DNA from: Embiotoca jacksoni
Taxonomy: Eukaryota > Chordata > Actinopteri > Embiotocidae
Assembly: GCA_022577435.1 (NCBI GenBank)
Contig: JAKOON010000027.1
Location: 2,624,033-2,688,032 of the forward strand
Direction of reading: 5' to 3'
DNA length: 64,000 bases
Both the position numbers and the translations under genes were made by a program. The notes below the pieces were generated by a model. It saw only the letters and a program-made list of their open reading frames with translations, searched no databases and was not told the DNA's origin. Of this stretch, positions 1 to 51,768 are shown piece by piece. Numbering within the stretch: the first letter of the stretch is position 1; every line of letters begins with the position of its first letter.

Positions 1-931
1 TAGCTGCCCTGCCCTTAATCCTGCAGCTGTCACATTCACCCACTGCCCTCGTAGAAACTGTGGAGGACGGAGGATTAGGTAATGAAACTTTTGCATAACA
101 TGCTAACAAGTCCTCCGGTTACCCTCCACCCCTCCTCCCCCCCAACACACACACACACACACACACACCCACAGATGGACTTACATCACCGTCTTGCCAC
201 TGGGTCGGTGGTGAAATGACCCAATACACAGGAATCTGTGGATCTCAGCCTCTTGAGCTCCCAACCATTCATAAAAACCTGTGTACAATAATAAATGATA
301 GATATTAAATTATTTTTTACAAATCCTTCAAAAATAAAGTTGACATAATTTTTTTTTTTTTTTTTTTTAAAGCCCTTAAAAGCTTTGTTTTATAAGTTCT
401 CACTCTTCAAACAAACGATACCACTGAACAGACACTTAAGAGCATAATTTGACCGCTTACCCTCCTGCACTGGGGTGTCGGTGCACTGTCGCATAATTAA
501 TCCCCCTTTTCATGAATTACATGATATGATTTCCATGGCAACATGCCAGAAGAAAAGTTGCACCGTTTCTTCGTAATTAAGATCTGAACAGTGCAATAAA
601 ATGAACCACGGCCTCAAATATAATATGATCTGAAGATATAGTATGATAGTCAGGCAAAAGAACTAAATCAGAGCAAAGGCTGCCCTACCTTAAAAAAAAA
701 AGTAAAAGTCAAGTTGGTAAGTTGAACTATTTCAGCATCGCAAAGTGAATTCAAGTCAACTTAATTAAAACCAGACACAGAAACCTATCGCGGGACACGA
801 AGAGCCATAATTTAAGTATATTTGTGGCGACGATCTTATTTAATTCCACCTGGCGGCAGTCCGGATTTTAAATATTTTGAAATAAATAAATGAGATTAAT
901 TGAAGTCCCCGTTGCTTGGTGCGTCTTCCAG
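1..931 (+). other. myo1d: myo1d intron, left part truncated by window edge
   Basis: No exon was recognised here; the preceding motor exon must lie left of the window. The stretch holds an (AC)n tract (about 144-168), a poly-T run (about 350-368) and otherwise AT-rich unique-looking sequence. Confidence 0.8.
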
Positions 932-40426
<39,495 letters not shown>

Positions 40427-41379
40427 AAGTGGGCCAAAGGCAAAAAAAAAACAGTGACAGCTGATTTCAAAGCAGGCTGGGGCTGTCACCACGACGACGA
40501 CCACGATGATGATGAGTCACTTCTTGTGTTTTCTGCTGATAACGTGTCATAATGTAGAAAGCAGCGCTGCAGCGGGATCAGGGTGAATGAATCCTCAATT
40601 TCCAAAACTATGCCAAAATTTTACATTTTGTTTTGTAACTTCTAGATAATTTGAGTACAAAAACAAACTAAGTGCACAATACTTCTATGTGCACAACATT
40701 ATTAGTTCAACAGACTTAGAAACATGCACTAACATGATTATCCACCAAAGTGGTGTTCTTTCTTTTCTTTTTCTTTTTAATATCCAAATTTCAATTGATT
40801 TGCTTTGTGCAATATTTCATTTTTTGTCAGATTGATTATTGTGAGTCGAGGTGAGAGGAGATTACGCAGCAACTGTCCTCAGAACCGAGCTGATGTTGCG
40901 TAATAGGAATTTAAAAAAAAAAAAAATCCAAAGGCTTTGCAGGAATTTATAATCCTCGCCGCTCCGTGAGCAGGAGCCAGATCACAAGTGAGAAAATGAA
41001 GTCAAATGATGTTAATGGAGGACTTTGATTAGTTCTATTTGCTTTAAAATGGAAGAAAACACTTTTTGGGGGAATTTATATTCTAAAGAATTCTAATGTT
41101 GTAAACGGAAGCAGCTGCAGCGTCTTAGTTTTAGTTCGTTTACGATCACATGAGGGACCAGGGAGTCAGGAGACGTGATTGGATGTTTGATCTTTTTGTT
41201 TTTAGTGGCAGGATGTTGAGCGGGACGTGCTGAGCATTTCCTCCTGAACACTGCAACCTGCTCCACCTTCAGATCTTTTTATTTAAATCTTATACTCTCT
41301 ATGCGACGACTTGTAGTGGTTCTTTAGTTCTTTGGAATCGGCGTCCACTCGACAAACATCCCCTTCATCGCAGAGAAAG

Positions 41380-41479
<100 letters not shown>

Positions 41480-42550
41480 GTCTTCTTGGCTTGGAGACTG
41501 GAGAGTCTGGCCGGTGGCCACGCTGAAGGAGTGCAGACAGGCGAGTGTGAAGTCTCTAATCAGACTGCTGTCCCTGTCACTTTTTTTTTTTTTAATTATT
41601 TTTTATTATTATTATTAACAGCAGACTATTTGCAGACTTGATTTTCATCTTATCTCACAAAAAAAAAAAAGAAAAAAGAATTCCATCACAGTCCTCCAAA
41701 GTGTGGAAATCACACCAATCAAATCATCAGCGCTCCGAGTCTCCTCGCAAGCTGGAAAGTTTTCACTCCGTCTCCGAGTGTTGGCGCTAAACAGTATGCT
41801 CTCGCTCTCGCCAACATTTGCACAAGAAAAAAATAAAAAATGTATGGCTGTGCAGAAGGTCAGGAGATTAATATCCGATAAGAGTGAATCAGACGGAGCT
41901 TCCAGTGGAGGTTTTCAGCTGCAGAGTAAATCTTGACTTGCAAACACAGATGGCTGTAAAGTGACATTTGTTGTGGAGCCAGCAGACGCTCCTCCTCGGC
42001 CAGCCGTGATATTAATATCCACAGATTGAGTACACAAAGCGTCAAATCTTTGTCGTTTCTTGTTTGTTTAAATTTGTTTTATGACCTAATTATAGTGAGA
42101 GTTTTAAAGTTCATTCTTCATCCCGGCTGTTGATGATAAACAATCTCACGCAGGAGGTCAGTTCAGGCGATGTTCTGGAGCTTTCCATAAAGTGGCACAA
42201 TCTTCATCAGCAGATGGAGTTTTCCTTCATTTTAAGGATATGTGTTGTGCAAAAATAAGACTGGTGGTCGGTAGCCTAATAAAGTGGACGAGAAGAGGAC
42301 GAGGCTCTCCTGTGAACTGGTTCGCACACAGTGTCTCGGTCCTTTAACTGCCAACGAGGCGTTTATCTTAATTAGTTTGCGACCGCCGCGGCCTTTTGGG
42401 GAAGTAAATCTGCGTTCCACCTTGCAGCGCTCTCTGCAGGACGACCTCGTCCTGCTGCTCGGTAGGACGACGACGAACACGGTTGTTTGGGGCGGAAATT
42501 GGTGCATTCGTAGTGTGGATGAAGGGAAGTGACATTGGTAGCAGCAATAG

Positions 42551-42603
<53 letters not shown>

Positions 42604-42643
42604 ACTGTAACACTGCAGCTCTTCAGCTCTCTATCCCACAGGG

Positions 42644-42698
42644 CCTCCTCTCCTCTCCTCTCCTCTCCTCTCCTCTCCTCTCCTCTCCTCTCCTCTCC
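42644..42698. repeat. (CTCCT)n pentanucleotide tract
   Basis: About eleven pentamers. They are preceded by a (TG)n tract at 42553-42602 and followed by more pyrimidine-rich sequence up to 42865. Confidence 0.9.
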
Positions 42699-44280
42699 CT
42701 CTTCTCCTCCTCATCATTAGGATGGACTCTGTGTCACTTCTCGGTGAACAAAGCCTCGCTTGGCCTCCTCTCCTCTACTTCTCTGATTTTTTTCTTTCCT
42801 CCTCTCTCCCTGACCCCCCCCCCCCCCCCACTCCCTCTCCTCCCTCCCTCCCTCCTTCCTTTTCCACTGTCAAATCACTTGGCTCGTCGCCCGGCTCGGC
42901 TGACTGTACTGTCCTGTGGGGCACCGAAGGTTTTCCTGTTTGTGTTTATGTTTGTTTTTTTCCCTCAGCCGCCCTGTGGCCAAAGAGGCGTGCAAATAAA
43001 AAAATATTTTAAAAAGCTCACCAGCAAACAAGATGTGTCAAACAATAACAGAAATATCATGCAGCACACAAAGAACTTTTTTAAAGGGCTTTGGTTTCTT
43101 CTGAAAACAGACATCTTTAAAATAAAGATGGAGTTTCATTTTTTACATCACGTGTAGTTTTTCTAAAACAGCTGGACACTTGTTTGTTTTCTAGCAAATG
43201 TTACTTAAACACAAGTAAGTAGTGATTTTATTAGGAACTATTTTCAGCTGCGTATTAATACACTCCGGTGCTACAGTCTTTTCAGAGCAGGACAGTGAAT
43301 TTGGATTGAACTCCTAAGTTTCTCAGAGTGCGTGTTCATGTTAATGAAGGAACGTTGTCATCTAGTACGTCAACGTGGCCAACTCATGTCTTTTTTTTAA
43401 TTTGTTTTTGGATGACGAATGCAGCTCTGTTGGATCGCAGAAAAAGATAGATCTGTCTGTGGAAACAGACATTGTGGAACAAACAAGATTATTTGTTTTC
43501 TATTTTTGACTGTATTAAATAAATGCAGTAGAGACAGACTGGAAATATGTTGAAAGAGAGCAGTGGAGTGACAGTGAAGGTGTCCGGCGCCCACCGGAAC
43601 CACTCGGCCATCAGCTCACCCTGATGCTGGTATTTTTGAGATTTTTTTTTTTTTTGGGGGGGGGGGTCAGAAAGACGTAGATTATCATCAGATTTATCCA
43701 TTTAATGATTTGTTTTCGGTGTTCAAACCCAATCAGTGATTATTACTTTTCCATTGTATTGATTTTCAGCTTTACCGAGTTGCTTTGGTCGAATTACCTT
43801 TTTTATGAATGGGTATAAAAGAATGTCTAAAATGAATGTTAACACTTGGACATTCGTGCCATTGTGTTCTTCCCTTTCCTGTTTTATACAATGAGACAGT
43901 GAGAAGTACATTTCCTGCAGTTTCAGTGTTTCTGTCGCATTCACGTCTCTTATGAAGCCCGTCCATTTCAGCCAAAGGGCCCGTTTTTCTTTTTCCATAA
44001 TTTATTCTGTACTCCGTAGCTTTAAGCAGAAACCTGTACGTATGCACCGTTCATTCCGTATGTGCCTAATTTTATATATATTAAGTTTATATTTTGCATA
44101 TTTGTGTAATATTTCATTATTGCATTCCATAAATATACTGTAATATCCAGAATGAGTCTAAAGGGAAATGCTGTAATAGTTGTTTTTTGTTGTTGTGTGT
44201 ATTCTGTACGAATGCATTCTATGATGTTCCATAATGAAAAATACTTCATTAATCAGTTTATTAATCAATTTATTTGCTTC

Positions 44281-44286
44281 AATAAA
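44281..44286 (+). other. myo1d: Candidate distal poly(A) signal of myo1d
   Basis: AATAAA lies at the end of an AT-rich stretch and is the last good + strand hexamer before the opposing cdk5r1 3' end. The assignment is inference. Confidence 0.45.
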
Positions 44287-44305
44287 CAGATTCAAACCTG
44301 TTGGA

Positions 44306-44959
44306 AGTCATTAGCCGATATGTGATGCTGTGTTGACTCCGATGTTCCCCGAGGCGTGATGTGGTCGTGGCCGGGTACGAGCTCAACGTTAATCCGCCCA
44401 CTAACAGCTGTTTCACCGGGTGACGTGGAGACGGCTTTAAAAAAACAAAAAACTGCAGTCGGCATGACAACACCGCTTCCCACTGCCACTGTGTGTCAGT
44501 AGCCGTCGTCAGCTGTGCCTCAGCGGGGGGCTGGTTGGTAATCCACTCGTCTGCTGCGGAGGGTGGGACGACCTCGGTCCGCTCTGCGAGGACAGCGACG
44601 GAGACGGACTCGGACCGAGTGACGTGAAGGAGTGAGTTAACCTCCACTGATCTGAGGGAGCGTCCGGTACGCAGCGCTGGTTCATTACCAACTTCAGACT
44701 TCGACTATTACTTGGTCCTAGATTACACTGATTAGATTTTGGGGGTCAAAGGTCACTGGGACCTCACATCTGTCCCAATCTTGTCAGCGCAATATCTCAG
44801 AATTACCTTGAGGAACTTTCTTCAAATTTGGCACAACCAATCACTTGGTTCCACAGATGAACTGATTCCATTTTCGGGGGGTCAAAGGTCACTGTTACCT
44901 CACATCTGTCCCATTCTTACAAATGTGAGACATTAAAGCACAAAAAGACAAAAGGTGAC
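44306..44959. other. Intergenic tail-to-tail region between myo1d and cdk5r1
   Basis: No ORF of interest. The right half is the tandem repeat at 44705-44935; the left half (44306-44700) is moderately GC-rich unique-looking sequence. Confidence 0.6.
44705..44935. repeat. Teleost tandem repeat with GTCAAAGGTCACTG core
   Basis: Two units with a 136-bp period (core at 44745 and 44881) share TTTCTTCAAATTTGGCACAA and ACCTCACATCTGTCCC. It is the same family as 13140-13480. It separates the 3' ends of myo1d and cdk5r1. Confidence 0.8.
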
Positions 44960-45227
44960 GACCTTGAACGATCAGTGCATTTTATTTTTCCATCACAGTA
45001 CAAAAATAAATTAAAGTAAGCAAGAAACAAACTCAAAAAAAAGTTTAGATTACAGCAACAGCTTTTTTGTCTTTTTAAAAAACAAAAAAAGAAGTATTGA
45101 ACAGCTTCAACAGCCCCCCTCCCCCACCATGGGAAAACCAAGTCCAAGTACCAGTGTGGTTGGTTTATGCTTCTTGTTCATAAGAAAACATGTCACACAT
45201 TCTTCTGTACAAATAAAATGCTGCCAT

Positions 45228-45272
<45 letters not shown>

Positions 45273-47961
45273 CACTCGTTCATTCACACACACATGCAGC
45301 CCTCGAATGCCTCTCTTTTTGAAGTTTTTAATCACTGTTTCGTTTTTATTTTTTTATCTACAAAGTACGGAACAAGATACAGAAAAGAATTTGACAGAAA
45401 TCTTTTAACTATCACTTGAGTCTTTTTTCATATTTTATAAGCTTCGGAAAGTATTTTTCTCAAACGACTACTCAATGATGCAAGTGAAGAAACATGGCAC
45501 ATTTCGAGTGAATCGGGGCGAGTGGACAGAGAGAAAAAAGATTTGGGGGTAACTGTTTGAGGCCCTTTTATCCCAGTGCCCTGCATTTTTTTTCTTTTTC
45601 GCCAGAGCAGAAAGCCCGTCTGAAGTGCGTGTCCCCTGGTTGTGCCGGTGAGGTCCCTCCAAAATAAAGTGTCTGTAACTCCTTCTCTCCACAGCAGAAC
45701 GACTGACGCAGCACAAACAAACACGGCAGCAGAGAAGCCTTTCGTTCTCGAGAAACAACTTTAAAACGAGGCAGAAGCCTTTTTTCTGGAACACGGCAAA
45801 GAAACCACCTGTGAAAACCAGGAAATACAATACAATACTGAGAGAAAGTACTGCAGCTCGTCCTGTAATTAAAGTCTTCATGGAGACAGTTAAGAAGCTG
45901 CAGCTGTTTGGTTTCACACTGCAGGCGTGTCGGTTTGCTCTGCTGGTTTCTCTGAATTAAAACCGTGATCGTTCCTCGTCTCCCTTCCGGCCTCGAGACG
46001 GTTGTTTGTGATGTCGCCTCACGCTGATTTACACAGAGGTGATGCTGATGGATTATCCTCAAGATTGCGCTGTGCTTCTCCGCAGTGACGATGAAGGAGT
46101 CATTGTGGTTTGAATAATTTATCCCCCTGGAAGAATGTGTGTGCTTTCTGGTGCTGATATGTGGGACAGCTGGTTTCGGGCTTCGAATTCAGGTCGGTGG
46201 CGAAAAGAAGATGTTTTCAGGGCAGTTTTCTCAAGTAAAAGGTCGACGACGTGTCGTTTCTGTCGAGGTGTCCTTGAGGATGTCTCATTGGTGACGGTCA
46301 GATTTAACAGTGGTTCTGATCTAAGGGCTGTTCTTTAATTAGATATTCATCGATAGATCCCTGCAACATTCATTTGCATAAACCAGATCAATCTTCATTC
46401 CCACCAAAGATAAGCACACCTGCTGTACCCCCCTCCCCCCTCTTCATGTCCTTCCCCTTCACAAAGTCCCTCATCATGATCTTTCCTTTACATTGAATGT
46501 GCCTAAATAATAAATACATGAATGGCAATAAATTAGGTGTCAGTAAGTAGTTATTAGTAGATGAAAATCCACCTCATCATTCAACAGCTCGACAAACAGT
46601 ACATTATTGGAGTTTTCTCAGACCTGTGGGATTTTCATCAAAGATATGGCACTGTTTTAAACATTTTCTATGCTGAATCATGAGCATAAAATCAAAACGT
46701 CATTCCAAAGTGGTTGCAACACAACCTACCGACAAAAAGTACAAAAAGAATTTTCCCTGGTAAACAAATAGCCTATTTTAGCAAGCAGAGCTAAATAAAC
46801 TAGTGTCACTTTGTTCACAGCATTCTCTAATGCAGATGCAGTTGGTTTACAAATCAAGTAAAAAGAAGAAAAAGGAATATTTGCTCTCCTGCCCTCCCGG
46901 AAAAAACTCTGTAAAATCGCATGGCACACGTGCAAAACATTACATTTCTAAGTAAAAAAAAAAAGAGAAACCAAAGAAAAAGAAATCAAAGAAAACTTGT
47001 TTCAGAAAAGCAATAAATAAGCCTCCAATAGGTGTAAACCTCTGGGGAGTAAAACATCCATTAACTGGTTTAATTTTTTTTCTAGATGAAAATAAAGGAG
47101 GTCTTTCCAAACACACGCAACGTCATCGACCATACGTCCACCGGCTGTCGTCTTTTGTTTATCAAAAGTCCCACAATGCAGTGCTTCTTGTCCATCCCAT
47201 AAGTCCTGTTGTGGAGCCACAAAGAGAAAACCCACCAAAAAAATATGGATCCAGCACTGATGTGCACCCCACCCCCCCCCGCCCTCCCCATCACCCCCCC
47301 ATTTCTGTTCTGTCGTCAGACGGCAAGATATGCATCGCAGCGAAACAAAACAAAAAAAATGTCCAGTCGTATCTGTGTTAATGGAGGAGGGAGGGAGGGA
47401 GGGGGAGGAGGGGGAACGTGGGTGATGCCGTTCCAGAGAGCCGGGGTTTTGCAGCCGGGGATGCCTGCTCATCCGTAATGCATGAAGAAAGCCAGTCAGG
47501 CGATGGCCCTCACCCTCCTGCAGTAGGCAGTGCACATCACATCGTCAAACAGTCAGAAGGTCAGCGGGCGGCTGCTGCAGCCTTCAGTCCCGTCCACATT
47601 CATTGCTGTAGATGTAATGCTTCCTTTTCTAACGTTCTTTTTTTCTTTTTGTCTTTTTTTTGTCTGAAGTCTTTATTTTTCATGATTTTCAGTGTTTCAT
47701 ATAGATATATTATATCGTAGCAAAGGATTTACCCAAGTCTGGCATTTTTCTTTCTTTATATATCATTGTCAAAAAACAAACCAAAAAAAAAAAAACCGTC
47801 TGTCGTTCTCGGGTTTTCAGGTAATCCATCCTTTGCTCGTTCGAAAATAGAATTTTGGCCCTGATAATTACAAGCAGAAAAAGAGCGCTCTTGCTTTTCA
47901 AACCCCTGTGCCCTATTTTTGGCGACCATTGTAGCTGTTATCCCTCAGATATAATGGGAAC

Positions 47962-47997
<36 letters not shown>

Positions 47998-48196
47998 ATC
48001 CCTCCAAAGTTGACTGATTTCAGTCCTGCTTGATACAAAGTTGCTGTAAATGTCAAACACTTCCTAATTGGTGTCGTCTCCTTGCAGTTTGGACAACAAT
48101 AAATAAATAGCATGACAAATAATCTTTCAAATGCCAGACTGGAGTATGCCCCACCTCCCCTGACCCCTCAAGTCCTCCCCTCCCCCCCGCATCCCC
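44960..48196 (-). other. cdk5r1: cdk5r1 3' UTR (probable extent)
   Basis: The - strand sequence downstream of the stop has no other gene and reaches a clear AATAAA (reverse of TTTATT at 44981-44986). A long 3' UTR of a few kb is typical of vertebrate CDK5R1. It includes a 30-base A run (47966-47995 on +), (CA)n at 45229-45265 and G/C-rich patches near 47270-47300 and 47380-47420. Confidence 0.6.
44981..44986 (-). other. cdk5r1: Candidate poly(A) signal of cdk5r1
   Basis: On the - strand this reads AATAAA, preceded by TGTGATGGAAA and followed by ATGCACTGATCG. It is the last good hexamer before the tandem repeat; the end of the 3' UTR is inferred from it. Confidence 0.5.
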
Positions 48197-49105
48197 TCAC
48201 CGGTCCAGGCCGATGAGCAGGCGGCTCCTCTCCTCCTCCTTCTGGCTCTCGTTCTTCAGGTCGGCGAACACCTGAGTGAAGTAGTGCGGGTCGGAGTTGA
48301 TCTGGAGCATCTTGGCGCTCATCAGGTTGATGATGGACAGGCAGCGGTCCCAGAAGGTCTCCTTGGAGCTCTCCACCAGGAAAGGCTTGAGCGGGTAGGA
48401 GATCTCGTTGCCCATGTAGGAGTAAGACAGGTAGAGGCAGGTGAGCAGCACGGCCTGCAGCTCGTGCTCCGTGGCCACCTCGGAGGAGACCACGTCGCGG
48501 CACAGCATGTAGACGAAGACCACGTTGGCGGGGGTGATGAATCCCTGGTCCTGCCAGCCCTGCAGCAGCAGGGAGCGGTCCACGCTGCGCAGCCACAGCA
48601 CCGGGTCGGTGGGGGACAGGTGTTTGAGCCGGTAGCAACGCCGGCACAGAAACTCGCCCAGGCAGCGCAGCAGCTCGCTGGTGGAGGCCTGGACTATCAC
48701 TCTCTTCGGGGTGCCGGGGGCCACATTGGAGTTGGTCAGCGGGGCCTTCTTCACCGAAGACACTGTGTTGTTGGAGCTCTTGGTGAGAGCCGGAGTGCTC
48801 TGGTCCTGGGTGAAGGTGGACAGGTTGGCGCAGGACTGCGACTTCTTCAGGTTCTCGTTGTTCAGGTGGCTGACATTGTTCTGGTAGGTGCCGTTGGGCT
48901 GCACCTTCTTGGAGCCTTTCTTCTTGGCCGACACCGCTACGATCCGCTTCCACGGGAGCACGTTGATGAGCGAGTGGCGCTTCAGGTTCTTGTCTTTGGC
49001 GTTCTTGCTGTTCTGGACGGCCGTGTAGTGACCCACGGTGGCCGGGCCATCCTCGAAGAGGGCCGCCTTTCGGTAGCTAGGTGACAAAGACAGCACGGTT
49101 CCCAT
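48197..49105 (-). CDS. cdk5r1: Cyclin-dependent kinase 5 activator 1 (p35)
   Basis: Neuron-specific activator of CDK5, needed for neuronal migration and synaptic function. The intronless 302-codon ORF (human 307) starts MGTVLSLSPSYRKA. Gly2 is the myristoylation site that anchors p35 to membranes, and Ser8-Pro9 is a known CDK5 site. The basic segment LPWKRIVAVSAKKK follows. The calpain region STF(98)-T(99) lies at the same position as in mammals, where cleavage releases p25. The segment GTPKRVIVQASTSELL (Thr132 equals human Thr138) leads into the cyclin-box-like activation domain: CLGEFLCRRCYRLKHLSP, LWLRSVDRSLLLQGWQDQGF, LTCLYLSYSYMGNEISYP, INLMSAKMLQIN and DPHYFTQVF. The end is LLIGLDR. The start is supported by the conserved N terminus and by context CCATGG. 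The paralogue CDK5R2 (p39) is excluded by these motifs. Confidence 0.97.
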   Translation of the reverse strand: MGTVLSLSPSYRKAALFEDGPATVGHYTAVQNSKNAKDKNLKRHSLINVLPWKRIVAVSAKKKGSKKVQPNGTYQNNVSHLNNENLKKSQSCANLSTFTQDQSTPALTKSSNNTVSSVKKAPLTNSNVAPGTPKRVIVQASTSELLRCLGEFLCRRCYRLKHLSPTDPVLWLRSVDRSLLLQGWQDQGFITPANVVFVYMLCRDVVSSEVATEHELQAVLLTCLYLSYSYMGNEISYPLKPFLVESSKETFWDRCLSIINLMSAKMLQINSDPHYFTQVFADLKNESQKEEERSRLLIGLDR

Positions 49106-49318
49106 GGTAACTGTGGGGAGGCGTCCAGGGGCTTCAGCCGCACTGGGTGAGAGGAGCGTCTGCCGGGGGAGATCCTGAGGGTCTCAGAGCCTCGATGCTT
49201 CTGGGAGTCCCGGGCTACAGACTGCCGCTGGGCATCGACAGCGTTGGAGATCGTCCTGTAAAGAATCACCCCGACTGGAGCTGTGTCTGCTGGCTTTCAG
49301 CTCTCAGGATAGCCGCTG
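49106..49318 (-). other. cdk5r1: cdk5r1 5' UTR, part of the coding exon
   Basis: On the - strand a clear acceptor (TTTTCTGCTTTCAG) ends at 49319, followed by 213 bases of leader up to the ATG. The ORF stays open upstream of the ATG for part of this stretch, but that reading is not conserved. Confidence 0.65.
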
Positions 49319-50001
49319 CTGAAAGCAGAAAAGATCAAAAATCAGAAAAATAATTGGGGAAGGATCGATAACGTTTAAATTATCCATTGATATTTACCAA
49401 CAGCACACTATTCTTTTCTGTCTCATAGCAGAGCTCTAATTATTCAGCTCATGTCAGATAATATCCCAGTTATCTGCTCTCATGGATGTGTGGCCGAGTG
49501 CTTTATCTGACAATTGCTCAGGATTATTGATTTGACTTGGTAAGTGGTGGAATGGATCAGCTGCTAGCTCATATTAATTAATTCAAACAGTGTGGATCCC
49601 CCTTTGCTGCAAATGATGGAGGTAATAATCAGGTGAATCATCCACACAACTGCTATAGAGCTCATATTCATCTGCAGAGCTGCATGAAACATTTTAATAT
49701 AAAAATATGGATGGAATTGAGCTGCACTGAAAATTAGTCCTGTGGTTAATCCATAAACGTCTTCTAAAGTGAGATTCATATTTTACAGGCAATGGCCCGA
49801 CGAATCAGACGGAAGCACGCGCCCACCCCTCTCGCTAAAATGGAAGACAGAAACGTAAACACCATAATAACAGGTGAAGGTCGCCGTGCATGCAAATAGG
49901 ATTCAGCACGTTAAAGCACAAACCCAAGGTCACACAATTTATCTGCGTGGAAATCAAATCAACAAAAGAGTTGAATGATTACTTCACTGCACGACATATT
50001 T

Positions 50002-50036
<35 letters not shown>

Positions 50037-50582
50037 GCACCTATGAGAGACAGTCGATACATCGACTTTTGCTCGCTTGCGCAGGATCCAGGCTGCTCGA
50101 TCCTTCATTCCATCACCGCCTTATCAATCTGATCCCTCCGCTTCATGAAATACCAAAACATCAGCTTTGACCGTGACTTCAACGGGCTGAAATAAAACCG
50201 GATTTATTGTTTATTGTCCTCCTCGCTGCGATGAGGACTTTGTGTCCATCGAGTGCTCTCCATGGTGCTGAAGCTGAGCGCTGCGTCGAAAACGAAACGA
50301 GGATGCTGGCCGTGATAGGCGGTGGCTCAAAAAAATGAAGAATAAATCCTCATCTTTCCCCGCACTGTCCGATAAAATGTCACAATATGTCGCTGTCCTC
50401 AGCTTCATATCCACATACCATTCGATTTAGCATCATGTTTTCCGAATTAGAAATTGCTGCGTATTACTTTTTTTTTTTTTTATCAAATATAACGAATCTG
50501 TACAAGCCTATCAAAAAAAAAAAACAAAAAAAAAAACGCACCTTTTTAGCACCAATATGTGCCAGAATCAAAACAAACTCAC
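49319..50582 (-). other. cdk5r1: cdk5r1 leader intron (inferred)
   Basis: It is bounded on the - strand by donor CTG|GTGAGTTTG at 50582 and acceptor TGCTTTCAG at 49319, giving 1,264 bp. It holds an AT-rich block (49560-49760), (CT)n at 50005-50032 and the RE1-like site at 50252-50272. Vertebrate CDK5R1 is described as having a non-coding first exon; the splice pairing here is inference. Confidence 0.5.
50252..50272 (-). promoter_or_regulatory. Candidate RE1/NRSE (REST-binding) site
   Basis: On the - strand the left half TTCAGCACC is perfect, followed by AT and a right half GGAGAGCACT that matches GGACAGCGCC at 7 of 10 positions (18 of 21 overall against the common ATGG form). REST silences neuronal genes outside neurons through this motif. 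Its position in the leader region of a neuron-specific gene makes it credible; binding is not shown. Confidence 0.55.
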
Positions 50583-51030
50583 CAGATCTCCAGCTCAATG
50601 AGAAAATAATTGCGCTGTGAAGGTGGTGCACCGAGTCTCGAGTCTCTCGTTTCCTTATAAGGCGCGAATAAAACACGAAACCATCCCGGAGAATATCGAT
50701 GCAACAAAGAAAATAATCCGAGTCGAGGCCCCCCAAAAAAAGAAGAAGAAGAAGAGGAAGAAGCAAGCCGTGGATGAAACACGCCTTGGTGTCGGCGGTG
50801 CGCAGACGATGGGAGGCAGTTGTGGAATGGATGCTCGGATGAAGATGTGCTCCTGGTCCTCTCTTGGCCGTGAGATGCGGATGCTGCGAGGGCTGATGTT
50901 GTGTTGTGTCATTGACTGCGCGAGGACGGTTGACGCAAAGGTGGTGGTGGGGCGCCGCTCTGCGCTCTCTGCGCGCGGTGCTGTTTTCTACCGGCGAACA
51001 ACGAACTCCGCCTTCAGCCACTCCGGCAAT
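50583..51030 (-). other. cdk5r1: Probable non-coding first exon and promoter edge of cdk5r1
   Basis: On the - strand a strong donor (CTG|GTGAGTTTG) closes this stretch, and its upstream end is GC/CpG-rich (GGCGCCGCTC, TGCGCGCGG, 50950-50990 on +). The transcription start cannot be placed, so the right boundary is approximate. Confidence 0.4.
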
Positions 51031-51740
51031 GTAAATCCGAAACCCAGCGAACTCCCGAGAGGATTCCTATAGCTGCAGCCTAAACTAATCAACAGCAGTC
51101 ATCTGGAAGCACTTTAGTCAGTGGCAGCCATTGGTTTCTCAGAAACTGCATCATGGAGAAAAACGAAATTACATATTTTAATGTTGAACAAAGGCAACTA
51201 CGAGTGTTGTTAATATAACCTTTTGGACCAAACGATTCTTTTTTTTCTTTTTTTTTACAAAATTACATATTCCTAAAGAAATAAATAGCCTAATTTAATA
51301 GGGAAATTTCAGTTTAGCCAATACCTAGAATGACGCACTGAATAGGCAACAGACGACAGATTAACTTCAATATAGTTTAACTGACATAGTATAAGCACAC
51401 ATGCAGATTAAATGCATTTTTTTTTTTTTGCTTTTGATAGCTCTATATTGATACCCCCTTTTTTTTAACAACTTTTTTAACTTCTTGAATATAGTTCAGT
51501 TTTCACATTTCACACGTGAGTTTTTCTTTGTCCTAAATCCAACTGTTTAATTTGTCCAATTTCAGGTGTTAAAAATAATTATATATTATAAAAATATAAA
51601 TATATTTATAAAAAAATATAAAAATAAAATAATTACATTTGTACGGGTGGCGAGAAGCAGACGACCACCTTTTTTCTTTTTCTTTAAAAAAAACAAAAAA
51701 CAAAACAAAACTACATTTCCCAATTATTTTACAAATAAAT

Positions 51741-51758
51741 CCCAGCATGCATGTCGCG
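51741..51758 (+). promoter_or_regulatory. ZNF143/Staf-like motif upstream of psmd11
   Basis: CCCAGCATGC followed by ATGTCGCG matches the core of the ZNF143 consensus (TTCCCAGCATGCnnnGCG). A separate ACTACATTTCCCAA at 51710-51723 resembles the ACTACAATTCCC half usually directly adjoining it, here displaced by about 20 bp. It lies 65-115 bp before the ATG, as expected for housekeeping promoters. Confidence 0.5.
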
Positions 51759-51760
51759 CT

Positions 51761-51768
51761 TGACGTAA
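51761..51768 (+). promoter_or_regulatory. ATF/CRE-like half site TGACGTAA
   Basis: TGACGTAACG lies directly after the ZNF143-like motif, 56 bases before the psmd11 start codon. The motif is short, so significance is uncertain. Confidence 0.35.

Noticed and set aside
48168..48953. 261-codon ORF on the - strand in another frame over cdk5r1
   Set aside because: Shadow frame of the GC-rich cdk5r1 CDS; the 302-codon frame matches p35 from end to end.
48284..49084. 266-codon + strand ORF antisense to cdk5r1
   Set aside because: Antisense of a GC-rich coding sequence, with no resemblance to a known protein.
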